56,044 bases of DNA from a virus: positions 1 to 56,044 of IMG/VR virus record IMGVR_UViG_3300011114_001021; one strand, written 5' to 3'. This document shows, in pieces, positions 32,913-40,358 of this stretch. The position numbers and the translations under genes were made by a program. How positions within the stretch are numbered: position 1 is the stretch's first letter; the number at the start of each line of letters is the position of its first letter. The notes below the pieces were generated by a model. That model was not told the DNA's origin. It did not search any database and saw only the letters and a list, made by a program, of their open reading frames with translations.

Positions 32913-33455
32913 ATGCAGCATAAAATTATTTATCATAAGCATCACATTATCCCTCGTCATATGGGAGGAACAGATGATGCGTCCAATATCATAAACCTCA
33001 CTATTGAAGAACATGCCAATGCACATAAACTTCTATATGAGAAATATGGAAAAATTGAAGATCGTTTAGCATGGCAAGGTCTTAGTGGTATGATTAGCAA
33101 AGATGATATTATTCTACAGTTAATGATTGAAAATGGTCGACGAAGCGGATTGGCATGCAAAGGAAAACCTCTTAGTGATAGAAGGAAAATCCATCTAAGA
33201 TTGGTTAATCTTGGAAAACGCCAATCCGAAGAGACTCGTAACAAAAAAAGAAAACATCTATCTAAGCGATCAGCCCAATTTCGAAATAGAATTAGAGAAA
33301 TTAGAAAATATACGGACAATTGCTGTAAAGGTGTTATAGCATACAAAATCCAATATCGCTCTATTAGAGCTGCCGCTAAAGCGATAGGATACTCCCATTC
33401 AAGTGTTCGAATGTATTGTCTAGATCCGAATAATAACGATTTCAATTTTGTTTGA
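32913..33455 (+). CDS. HNH homing endonuclease
   Basis: 180 aa and the only credible plus-strand gene. HKHHIIPRHMGGTDDASNII, then NLTIEEHANAHKLL, is the HNH core (His-His, Asn, His) at residues 8-40. A basic middle (KRQSEETRNKKRKHLSKRSA) precedes a C-terminal DNA-binding repeat SIRAAAKAIGYSHSSVRMYC (IENR/NUMOD-like). It overlaps the 3' end of the PLP-enzyme gene by 14 bases and has its own late promoter, as T4 homing endonucleases often do. The base composition is more AT-rich than its neighbours. Confidence 0.88.
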   Translation: MQHKIIYHKHHIIPRHMGGTDDASNIINLTIEEHANAHKLLYEKYGKIEDRLAWQGLSGMISKDDIILQLMIENGRRSGLACKGKPLSDRRKIHLRLVNLGKRQSEETRNKKRKHLSKRSAQFRNRIREIRKYTDNCCKGVIAYKIQYRSIRAAAKAIGYSHSSVRMYCLDPNNNDFNFV

Positions 33456-34328
33456 TATCCTTTTTCCAAGGACGCCAAGAGTCGGTTCGAGTAACAATTG
33501 ACATATCATGAGGTGTAACGTCCCGCCCAACATTCCACATCAGCCGACGCTTCTTTCCATCTTTGGGAATCACTTTCCACACTTTGGCATCGTAAGTTGC
33601 CACGGTCGGAAACGGAGGCATGTCTTCCTCTCTGGCAGCTTGGGCAAATTCTAGCGGTTCAGAAATAACCTTCGCTCGTCCTAATTCGCCGGCTTGCAGA
33701 TTTCGCGCTACGGCGATACATGTAAACTCGGCATTAGGCCAAGCGATCTGCAAAGCTCGCGCAAGCACACCGGTTGAAATTGCCACGTACACTTCATCGG
33801 GTTCAGGAATTTTCGAAGCCACATGAATGATCGCGGCCGTCGTCAGTTCATGTTTCAAGCCAAGAGGAATGAAGTATGCGCCATTCTTAGATGCCCATTC
33901 TCTGGCCCACTTATTTAAATTTGGCATCGCGGCGATTCGTTCGAAGATTGGTCGTGCCCCTCGTTCAATGCAGCATGCCTGATGAAGGGAAATCTCTTTG
34001 GATGCTGGCATGAAAAGAACAACTTGCTTGCCACTATGCCTCTTCACAACATCACAGAGAGAAACTCCGGCCAGTCCTACACGAGGCTGACAATAGACGA
34101 GTGTTTGATTTGGAATCTTTGAGCAGAGTAAATCGCCGGCGCGAGCTTTGGTTCCTACAAATCGTCGCGAACGACATCAACTCCATCATGATGAATTACC
34201 ATGGGATCTGGATTATACGGAGTCCAACCTTCACAGAGACTGAGGTAATAATCCCGCGCTTCTAGGAGTCCCATTCCCATGGGAAGATCTTTGTTATTTC
34301 CATCTATGATGTGTGTATCGTGGCTCAT
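33442..34328 (-). pseudogene. PLP-dependent enzyme gene split by a frameshift
   Basis: From the ATG at 34328 the frame gives MSHDTHIIDGNNKDLPMGMG, then PMVIHHDGVDVVRDDL, and stops at 34155. The neighbouring frame continues at once VGTKARAGDLLCSKIPNQTL, then VYCQPRVGLAGVSL, to the stop at 33442. Together they form a fold-type II PLP enzyme of about 290 aa (threonine-dehydratase/cysteine-desulfhydrase-like). The candidate Schiff-base Lys is in GTKAR and the phosphate loop in AISTGVLARAL. One base is missing near 34157-34166. A GTG at 34047 could start only the C-terminal part. PLP enzymes occur in some phage base-hypermodification islands. Confidence 0.75.
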
Positions 34329-34332
34329 AGAA

Positions 34333-34440
34333 TTATTTAGTCCCGAATAATTTTTCCCAACATGCTTTGCACATTCTAATAAGAGGAGCTATTTCAACTC
34401 CACAGAATAAACACATCCTCGATTTCTCAATCTTTTTCAT
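34333..34440 (-). CDS. Tiny zinc-finger protein (35 aa)
   Basis: MKKIEKSRMCLFCGVEIAPL, then IRMCKACWEK: two C-x-x-C knuckles. The ATG overlaps the upstream stop as ATGA and its stop is 4 bases before the PLP gene start. Function unknown; it may act with one of these partners. Confidence 0.65.
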   Translation of the reverse strand: MKKIEKSRMCLFCGVEIAPLIRMCKACWEKLFGTK

Positions 34441-35639
34441 TTGTAAATTTCAGGATCGATCCAGTCAGAATAGTCCGGATGCGTTTTGACGAGCTTGACA
34501 TATGCGGCTGGAGTTAAATTATTTGCTTTGATAACCTCATCGTAGTAGAAATTTTGATTCGAATCATTGAAGGTTTTTACGAGTCCTAGATCGAGCATCG
34601 CTCGATGTCTTCCAAATGGATGGATGATCTTCGAGGAATTGAATATCTTATCGCGGTCAAGGTGATTATATGCTTCTCCCATTCGAACATAGTTTGTCGC
34701 GTACCTGATGTAGTCACAGGCAACATCTTCAAGGTTATATGGAACTTCTCCAGTATCGAGACATGCCATTTCCATTACACAATCAAGGAATTCATTCGTC
34801 TTCATTTTCTCGGCCGGTTTAGCTAAGTAAGAAATACATTGCTCGGCATTTGAACCATAGAAGAACATTGAATCGCGCACGACATACTGAGGAAACCAAT
34901 CGGCGATATCTGCTACAATGGCTGCATATTGAAAGTGATATTGTCGAAGACCATTCTGAACATTCCAGTCAAGCATGAACTTGCCTACTTCTCGCAGTGT
35001 TCTTTTTTCCTTTGAGGCATTCAACCAAGCAAATAAATCCTTGGCCAGTCGAGGAGCATATTCGGAGAGGTAATAATCGCCTCCGCGCTTATATCTGGAT
35101 GGCGGCTTGGGAAATGCTGGAAATTGATATCCAACAGACGTGTAGAACGTGCCCTGTTCGTTCCGAACCATTTCGACCATCCGATCTATAGAGTTGGCTC
35201 GATGGAGCTTCAGAAGGAGCGTATTGTGATAACCAGAGGGCTTCTGTGCGTAATTGATACCAGATCCACATACTCTGTGGAGAATGAAAATGTAAAACCA
35301 TTCGGATGGATAAAACTCCGAAGTTTTTCCAGTCCAATTGTGGGCTACCTCATCACGCTGAGATGTAATCTTACCGGCCTTCATCTTCTCCCAGTATGGA
35401 TGTTCCGGAGTCCACCCATAGAAAACATCATTTACGATCTGGGAAAATCCTGCATACTTACGTTCGACTACATCGTAAAGCTCAACATTCTCCATCAAAT
35501 CATCTCCCATCTTTGAATCTGTGTGGAGAGTCATGCCGTAGGGAGGATTCTTCGAAGTATTGCAAAGATCTTGCTGCTTCTTAGCCAGATTGTAATATCG
35601 AAGAAAGTCTGAGTAGTATGGAGTTGGTGTGATCTTCAT
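34437..35639 (-). CDS. Unknown protein of the modification island (400 aa)
   Basis: Large, mostly helical and aromatic-rich. Notable blocks: YPSEWFYIFILHRVCGSGIN, KPSGYHNTLLLKLHRA, YAPRLAKDLFAWL and IIHPFGRHRAMLDLGLVKTF. It is coupled to the dCMP deaminase gene (overlap 35636-35639) and the zinc-finger gene. It could be a DNA-base transferase or pyrophosphorylase, by context only; no motif proves it. Confidence 0.6.
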   Translation of the reverse strand: MKITPTPYYSDFLRYYNLAKKQQDLCNTSKNPPYGMTLHTDSKMGDDLMENVELYDVVERKYAGFSQIVNDVFYGWTPEHPYWEKMKAGKITSQRDEVAHNWTGKTSEFYPSEWFYIFILHRVCGSGINYAQKPSGYHNTLLLKLHRANSIDRMVEMVRNEQGTFYTSVGYQFPAFPKPPSRYKRGGDYYLSEYAPRLAKDLFAWLNASKEKRTLREVGKFMLDWNVQNGLRQYHFQYAAIVADIADWFPQYVVRDSMFFYGSNAEQCISYLAKPAEKMKTNEFLDCVMEMACLDTGEVPYNLEDVACDYIRYATNYVRMGEAYNHLDRDKIFNSSKIIHPFGRHRAMLDLGLVKTFNDSNQNFYYDEVIKANNLTPAAYVKLVKTHPDYSDWIDPEIYK

Positions 35640-36088
35640 GCTAAAATTTCATCATATTGAATACCCACCTCATTGAAAAGATTGCGCGTAAACTGACATG
35701 ATTCTTTCCATCGTTCCGGAACGTTCTGAATGGGAATGACAACTCGTCTGATGCCAACTTGAATGATACCCTTGGCGCACTCTCCACATATTGGAAGTCC
35801 GATAACATAGAGAGTTGCACCTTTCAAAGAAATGCCATGAATCGTTGCATTGTAAATAGCATTCATTTCCGCATGAATCATGAATTTGTACTTCATATCT
35901 CGATCATCGAGCCGTTCAGATAATTCATCGATGCCACGTGGAAATCCATTATACCCAGTCGCTAGGATTTTTCGATCGTAGACGGCGATAGCACTCGTGC
36001 GAGTGGATGGATCTTTTGACCATGATGCAATTTCCTTGGCCAGGCAAAGAAATCGAACGTCCCATTTATTATCCGGAGGTATGTTCAT
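35636..36088 (-). CDS. cd: dCMP deaminase
   Basis: 150 aa zinc enzyme that converts dCMP to dUMP. IHAEMNA (His72, Glu74) and PICGECAKGII (Cys101, Cys104) are the zinc and proton-shuttle residues. NGFPRGIDEL matches the dCMP-binding loop of T4 Cd. It overlaps the hydroxymethylase gene by 20 bases, so the two are made together and balance dCMP and dUMP pools. Confidence 0.92.
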   Translation of the reverse strand: MNIPPDNKWDVRFLCLAKEIASWSKDPSTRTSAIAVYDRKILATGYNGFPRGIDELSERLDDRDMKYKFMIHAEMNAIYNATIHGISLKGATLYVIGLPICGECAKGIIQVGIRRVVIPIQNVPERWKESCQFTRNLFNEVGIQYDEILA

Positions 36089-36776
36089 GGTCGAAAAATT
36101 TCTGGATTAAGTGATAATGTTTCGAATAGATGTGCAGTGAACCCACATTCCAATAGATATTGCCCAATTCAACTCGATCAGATTCCAACACCAGAGAATT
36201 GTAATCATCTATCAAATCATTTAGAACGTGATAAGCCCAGGCTCGATCATTTTTATATCCATAGACCAGATCATTGCTCCTCATCGAAACGGATGCATGC
36301 ATTTTTCCATCTCGAATTAAATATTGAACGGCATTGGTGCACATGAAATCTGACATGCCATCCCGACAGAAATCAGACTGCATCTCCGGACGAGTGTAGA
36401 TCATGCTCGCTCTTCGAGTATTTCTATCATTTAAAAGTGCTTCAAGGCAATGATTATACTGATATCCATTCGACTCTGACCACACACACCAGCCGTAATT
36501 CGAATTGATCAACCCACCTTTCGAAGCAACATCTTTCCAGATTTTCGGAACTGTTCCCGGAATATCACTGATAGACAAAGATTGCGATTTATACCACGCA
36601 ATCTCGCGATCGATGTAGTTCATATCTGGATCGCCAAAGATAGAATTCTCATCGGCGATAAATGAAGCATTGATAATTTCCAGAACCGTTCCACCACCTT
36701 TATCATCGATCGAATTACCATACCGCAAAAGTTTTAAAAACTCAAGCCGAATGTCATTAACAAAATTCATATTCAA
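36069..36776 (-). CDS. 42: dCMP hydroxymethylase (T4 gp42-like)
   Basis: 235 aa, thymidylate-synthase fold. Catalytic Cys146 is in DFMCTNAVQYLIRDGKMH. MRSNDLVYGYKNDRAW corresponds to T4 gp42 MRSND...GYRND, where the Asp (here Asp177) selects dCMP and a thymidylate synthase has Asn. IYWNVGSLHIY near the end is another family signature. It makes 5-hydroxymethyl-dCMP from dCMP and methylene-THF, so the genome is predicted to contain hydroxymethyl- or further modified cytosine. It is slightly shorter than T4 gp42 (246). Confidence 0.88.
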   Translation of the reverse strand: MNMNFVNDIRLEFLKLLRYGNSIDDKGGGTVLEIINASFIADENSIFGDPDMNYIDREIAWYKSQSLSISDIPGTVPKIWKDVASKGGLINSNYGWCVWSESNGYQYNHCLEALLNDRNTRRASMIYTRPEMQSDFCRDGMSDFMCTNAVQYLIRDGKMHASVSMRSNDLVYGYKNDRAWAYHVLNDLIDDYNSLVLESDRVELGNIYWNVGSLHIYSKHYHLIQKFFDHEHTSG

Positions 36777-37198
36777 TGATTGTTGCCACGCTTTGGACGA
36801 TTGAGGAAGTCATGATTTAGATTCTGACCATCCATCTTTTTACGGCACCATGCAACAATAAAAGAATAGTAGTTAATGGCGTCTTTTGCCGAATCTTCAA
36901 TCGATTCAAAATTTGGCTTATACTCAGGATCGTGGACCATTGCAGCGATGACGGATTCCATTCGAAGCTTCTTGGCATGAATCAGGTCCATGATAGTTCC
37001 AACGCCATTCGGATAATAGTCGGCCTGTTTAATTTTCGAATGATCATTTTGATAATCGATAGATTTACGTTGCTGTAACGCAATACATTCGCCGAGAACT
37101 TTGACCGATTCGGATTCTTCATTTACCAAGTCGCGAGGCTTTGCAAAGTTAGCCAGTATTTTAGATTCTATAGAGATGCCAGGCAGTTTATATTTCAT
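36773..37198 (-). CDS. DUF1599/Nmad1-like nucleotide-modification associated protein
   Basis: 141 aa. ECIALQQRKSIDYQNDHSKI, then ADYYPNGVGTIMDLIHAKKL and NFESIEDSAKDAINYYSFIV reproduce the DUF1599 (Nmad1) pattern: a K-S-x-DY-x-N-D turn and NFES-x-ED. That family is linked by context to modified-nucleotide metabolism. It overlaps the hydroxymethylase start by 4 bases and is first in the operon, behind an early promoter. Confidence 0.75.
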   Translation of the reverse strand: MKYKLPGISIESKILANFAKPRDLVNEESESVKVLGECIALQQRKSIDYQNDHSKIKQADYYPNGVGTIMDLIHAKKLRMESVIAAMVHDPEYKPNFESIEDSAKDAINYYSFIVAWCRKKMDGQNLNHDFLNRPKRGNNH

Positions 37199-37207
37199 AT
37201 TCCATTA

Positions 37208-37236
37208 AATATACAGAGAATTGAGGTAGTTGTAAA
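37208..37236 (-). promoter_or_regulatory. Early promoter for the nucleotide-modification operon
   Basis: -35 TTTACA (37236-37231), 17-base spacer, -10 TATATT (37213-37208). Predicted +1 is about 3 bases before the ATG at 37198. Confidence 0.75.
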
Positions 37237-37295
37237 TCCTTTAATTTCAAATGAGTTACTTATTTTACAAATATTCGAGATGATGAAAAGCCTGA

Positions 37296-37856
37296 TTAGA
37301 ATATCTTCAGGAATCGTTCAATCCTCCAGAGAGGAAACTTAGATCCGAATCGGCGAATCTGGCGAAAAATGAAGTCGATCGTGTTATTATATGGATTCCA
37401 CAAATATCGCGAGTGCCACGTCTTTTGAAAGGCCAGATATGCATCGAGCTTGTGTTCCTGTTCCAGGCGAATTTTTTTAGATTCCGTGTTATCCGTCGCT
37501 TGAAATTTAGCTAGGCGGATCGATTTAACATTTCCACCGACGACTTTGGCGACAAATTCAATCCAGTAATCGAATCGATTTTCTGGCATTTCCTGAGATG
37601 AAATGAATTCGTAGAAGTGAATATCGCCGAAAAATTCGTCCATTTCACACGTAAAATCTTTATTGAACACGTCATCGTGCTCTAATATAATTCTAAGTTT
37701 TTTATCGTTGCCAATAGAATAATGATTGAGCGCCGACGCTAGACTCTTAGTCTGATATACCCGCGAATTGAAATTTACATCTTTCAATTCCATCGGATCT
37801 TTAATCTTTGGAAATTTGACTTTAGTTTCACAGATCAGTGTATCGTACATGCCCAT
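37296..37856 (-). CDS. Unknown conserved phage protein (186 aa)
   Basis: Starts MGMYDTLICETKVKFPKIKD, then VYQTKSLASALNHYSI. The opening GMYDTL...QTK is a recurring pattern in small phage proteins of unknown role. The C-terminal half is basic and aromatic. Confidence 0.6.
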   Translation of the reverse strand: MGMYDTLICETKVKFPKIKDPMELKDVNFNSRVYQTKSLASALNHYSIGNDKKLRIILEHDDVFNKDFTCEMDEFFGDIHFYEFISSQEMPENRFDYWIEFVAKVVGGNVKSIRLAKFQATDNTESKKIRLEQEHKLDAYLAFQKTWHSRYLWNPYNNTIDFIFRQIRRFGSKFPLWRIERFLKIF

Positions 37857-37910
37857 ATATTTTTATAGTTAAGTTGTGTGTTTGGAAAGTGTGTTTACTA
37901 TTATTTGCTA

Positions 37911-38150
37911 TCATACTGATCGGCAACACCCATCGCAACCGTGCACGGTCAGATATTCATGGCCTATTTTGATTAGATAGGCCACATCATCTGGATCTGG
38001 ATGACCGATGCCATGTGGACAAATGCGTTCCATGACTCCCTTATCGGCGCGCCAGTTTTGTGGCCAAGTCTTCATGTGATGGTCTGATGGATTGTGAATG
38101 CAACAATGCTGACCACTACATTGCGTCTCAGAGTGTGTTTTCAATATCAT
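37911..38150 (-). CDS. Small Cys/His-rich conserved protein (79 aa)
   Basis: CSGQHCCIHNPSDHHM, then RICPHGIGHPDPDDVAYL and HGCDGCC: eight Cys and eight His, pointing to metal binding. I recall the motif order from many phage and bacterial hypothetical proteins. It is adjacent to the tRNA cluster. Confidence 0.65.
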   Translation of the reverse strand: MILKTHSETQCSGQHCCIHNPSDHHMKTWPQNWRADKGVMERICPHGIGHPDPDDVAYLIKIGHEYLTVHGCDGCCRSV

Positions 38151-38192
38151 AATGTTAATTGCGGGTAGCTCGGCTAAAAAATTATCCTAAAG

Positions 38193-38267
38193 TGGAGCCA
38201 GTTGTCGGGATCGAACCGACGACCTACGGTTTACAAAACCGTTGCTCTACCACTGAGCTAAACTGGC
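38193..38267 (-). tRNA. tRNA-Thr (TGT)
   Basis: 75 bases with encoded CCA. Acceptor GCCAGTT/AACTGGC, D arm TAGCTCAGTGGTAGAGCA, anticodon loop TTTGTAA (TGT), T arm with GGTTCGATCCC. Confidence 0.95.
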
Positions 38268-38271
38268 AAAT

Positions 38272-38345
38272 TGGAGCGAGTAGAGGGAATCGAACCCCCG
38301 TAGCCAGTTTGGAAAACTGGAGCTCTGCCATTGAGCTATACTCGC
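38272..38345 (-). tRNA. tRNA-Gly (TCC)
   Basis: 74 bases with encoded CCA. Acceptor GCGAGTA/TACTCGC, anticodon stem CCAGT/ACTGG with loop TTTCCAA (TCC), T arm GGGGGTTCGATTCCC. Confidence 0.95.
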
Positions 38346-38367
38346 CATGCTCTCAGCGCCGAGATAT

Positions 38368-38526
38368 TTATCTCTCCATAGGGCGTGATGGGCGATTATA
38401 TCGAAGATCGGATTTATTTAAGACATATGCATTATTTAGAATCTTTCTTTCCCACTCAGTCAAATTGACTTTTTTAAAAGTCTCGCCGGATATCGTATTG
38501 ATTAACGTATAATTTTCTGTTTTCAT
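38368..38526 (-). CDS. Small unknown protein between tRNAs (52 aa)
   Basis: MKTENYTLINTISGETFKKV, then NLTEWERKILNNAYVL. An open frame fills the space between tRNA-Gly and tRNA-Met. Its composition looks like real coding and not a shadow. No known family. Confidence 0.5.
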   Translation of the reverse strand: MKTENYTLINTISGETFKKVNLTEWERKILNNAYVLNKSDLRYNRPSRPMER

Positions 38527-38533
38527 CGTAAAT

Positions 38534-38608
38534 TGGTTGACTCAGTTGGACTCGAACCAACACTCGTCGCGTTATGAGCACGCTGCTTCGCCTTTAAGCT
38601 ATGAGTCA
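38534..38608 (-). tRNA. tRNA with CAT anticodon (Met or Ile2)
   Basis: 75 bases with encoded CCA. Acceptor TGACTCA/TGAGTCA, anticodon loop CTCATAA, T arm GTTGGTTCGAGTCCAAC. The anticodon stem has one mismatch. With a second CAT tRNA at 40235-40310, one of the two may be an Ile2 tRNA whose C34 becomes lysidine; this cannot be decided by eye. Confidence 0.9.
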
Positions 38609-38652
38609 ATTAAACAAACCGCTCTGGACATTGAGCTGCAGGAGCCGTAAAT

Positions 38653-38740
38653 TGGTACCGGTGGCCGGACTCGAACCGGCATGACATTTTAAAGTCAATG
38701 GATTTTAAGTCCATTGTGTCTACCATTTCACCACACCGGC
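38653..38740 (-). tRNA. tRNA-Leu (TAA)
   Basis: 88 bases with encoded CCA and a long variable arm, as expected for Leu. Anticodon loop CTTAAAA (TAA), acceptor GCCGGTG/CACCGGT with one G-U pair, T arm GCCGGTTCGAGTCCGGC. Confidence 0.93.
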
Positions 38741-38745
38741 TTTCT

Positions 38746-39762
38746 TCATCGATCTTCACAATTGATCTTGCCAGACATTTTTTCCTGAAGGGATTGGATG
38801 TCCGCATCGACCATCAGACGTGCGAGGTCGGCGCATTTCGTCTTCGGCTCCCAGCCGAGTTTCTGCTTCGCCTTGCTGTAATCGCCGATGAGCAGCTCCA
38901 CTTCAGCGGGACGGAAATAACGCGGATCAATCTCGACATGTTTGTTCCAGTCGAGACCGGCGTGGCCGAAGGCAATTTCCAAAAATTCGCGGATACTGTG
39001 CGTCTCGTTCGTGGCCACGACGTAATCATCCGGCTGTTCCTGCTGAAGCATCAGCCACATCGCCTCGACATATTCCTTCGCGTAACCCCAGTCACGCTTG
39101 GCGTCGAGATTGCCGAGGAACAGCTTGTTTTGCAGACCGGCCTTGATGTGGGCGATGGCCCGGGTGATTTTGCGCGTCACAAAAGTTTCGCCGCGCCGGG
39201 GCGATTCGTGGTTGAACAAAATTCCGTTGCTGGCGTGCAGGCCGTAGGACTCGCGGTAGTTCACCGTGATCCAGTAGGAATAAACCTTCGCGCAACCGTA
39301 GGGGCTGCGCGGATAAAATGGCGTCGTCTCCTTCTGCGGCACTTCCTGCACCAGACCGTACATCTCGCTCGATGACGCCTGATAAAAGCGCGGCTTGAGT
39401 CCCGTCTCGCGGATCGCCTCCAGCAGCCGCACCGTGCCGGTGGCGGTGATGTCGGCGGTGTACTCCGGGCTGTCGAAACTGACGCGGACGTGGGATTGCG
39501 CGGCGAGATTGTAAATTTCCTCCGGCTGAATTTTTCCGAGCAGCCGCGCTATCGCGCTGCCATCGCTCAAATCGCCGTAATGCAAAAACAGCCGGGCCTT
39601 GCTGTCGTGCGGGTCGCTGTAAATATCATCGAGCCTTCCGGTGTTGAAGGTGCTGGCGCGACGGATGAGGCCGTGTACTTCATAACCTTTGCCCAGCAAA
39701 AGTTCGGCGAGATAGGAACCGTCCTGTCCGGTGATGCCGGTGATGAGTGCTTTTTTGCCCAT
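38746..39762 (-). CDS. gmd: GDP-mannose 4,6-dehydratase
   Basis: 338 aa. N-terminal [15 protein letters not shown] is the NAD(P)-binding Gly motif. ASSSEMYG holds the catalytic Ser/Thr-Glu region, and [20 protein letters not shown] supplies the Tyr-x-x-x-Lys pair. The gene is far richer in G+C than everything around it and uses GCG/CTG/GCC codons, so it looks recently acquired from a GC-rich bacterium. It makes GDP-4-keto-6-deoxymannose, precursor of fucose or rhamnose-type sugars, and may serve the glycan cluster at 41.8-49.4 kb. Confidence 0.95.
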   Translation of the reverse strand: MGKKALITGITGQDGSYLAELLLGKGYEVHGLIRRASTFNTGRLDDIYSDPHDSKARLFLHYGDLSDGSAIARLLGKIQPEEIYNLAAQSHVRVSFDSPEYTADITATGTVRLLEAIRETGLKPRFYQASSSEMYGLVQEVPQKETTPFYPRSPYGCAKVYSYWITVNYRESYGLHASNGILFNHESPRRGETFVTRKITRAIAHIKAGLQNKLFLGNLDAKRDWGYAKEYVEAMWLMLQQEQPDDYVVATNETHSIREFLEIAFGHAGLDWNKHVEIDPRYFRPAEVELLIGDYSKAKQKLGWEPKTKCADLARLMVDADIQSLQEKMSGKINCEDR

Positions 39763-39794
39763 ATTTTGTCTATTAAGTTAACGGGGTTATAGAA

Positions 39795-40225
39795 TAGGGA
39801 GATTGCAGCCGGATATAAACCGACATCTTCAGCTTAGAAAGCTGATGTTTTTACGAAGGGTGACCTCAGTCGCGCCCGCCTCTGCCGAGGCGTTTCATTC
39901 GTATTTTAAACTATGCAATCAAAGTGCGGTCCCAGTGCTTATTCCATGTCGGCGTCTTTTCGATTCCGATGGGCTCAAGTCATGAATTTCGCTGTAGCTC
40001 ATCATGATCTCTTACCAGCTCTTGGCATCGCGACCGCCTTACGGAGGCTACAGTCACTGAATCCACTGGGACCTGTCAGTCAGTCTCTCATGCAACTCAA
40101 TGAGAAGCAAGGATCTTAGAGATTGCTGATCTGACAAAATTATTAAGCCGAATTGAGGTAAGTCTAGGGACGACGACCCCATCCCCCTAGAACCGGGGCA
40201 TGAAGCCCCTGTCCCTCAATCCAGC
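39795..40225 (-). ncRNA. Candidate large structured RNA between gmd and tRNA
   Basis: No convincing gene occupies this stretch, but at least nine perfect stems are visible. They include 39928-39937 with 40064-40073 (10 bp), 39801-39807 with 39914-39920 (7), 40152-40158 with 40214-40220 (7), 40163-40169 with 40185-40191 (7), 40195-40199 with 40205-40209 (5), 40074-40079 with 40131-40136 (6), 40086-40091 with 40100-40105 (6), 39877-39882 with 39887-39892 (6) and 39830-39835 with 39839-39844 (6). The minus strand is preferred because a late promoter and tRNA-Met lie just upstream. Position next to phage tRNAs recalls the large ornate RNAs GOLLD and ROOL, but I cannot match it to either. Confidence 0.6.
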
Positions 40226-40234
40226 AAATCAAAA

Positions 40235-40310
40235 TGGTAGCGGGTGAGGGATTCGAACCCTCGATCTCAACGTTATGAGCGTTGCGAGATAACCAACTTC
40301 TCTAACCCGC
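40235..40310 (-). tRNA. tRNA-Met (CAT)
   Basis: 76 bases with encoded CCA. Acceptor GCGGGTT/CACCCGC region, anticodon stem CAACG/CGTTG with loop CTCATAA, T arm GAGGGTTCGAATCCCTC. The late promoter TATAAATA at 40319-40326 predicts a transcript that starts almost at the mature 5' end. Confidence 0.93.
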
Positions 40311-40318
40311 GTTAAATT

Positions 40319-40326
40319 TATTTATA
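40319..40326 (-). promoter_or_regulatory. Late promoter TATAAATA before tRNA-Met
   Basis: Exact consensus, 8 bases upstream of the tRNA 5' end. It would also transcribe the structured region 39795-40225 and gmd. Confidence 0.7.
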
Positions 40327-40358
40327 GGCGGCAGCTTTAGATTTGCCGAGCATTTTTA

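Noticed and set aside
38159-38512. Plus-strand frame starting MRVARLKNYPKVEPVVGIEP
   Set aside because: It is the classic spurious translation of the antisense of tRNA genes (GIEPTTYGLQNRCSTTEL pattern); tRNA-Thr and tRNA-Gly lie on the other strand.
39913-40119. Plus-strand frame ending SLMQLNEKQGS, considered as a TnpB/IS200-605 C-terminal remnant with a right-end hairpin
   Set aside because: No zinc-finger or RuvC motif is present, the frame crosses several perfect RNA stems, and the nested pairing explains the region better.
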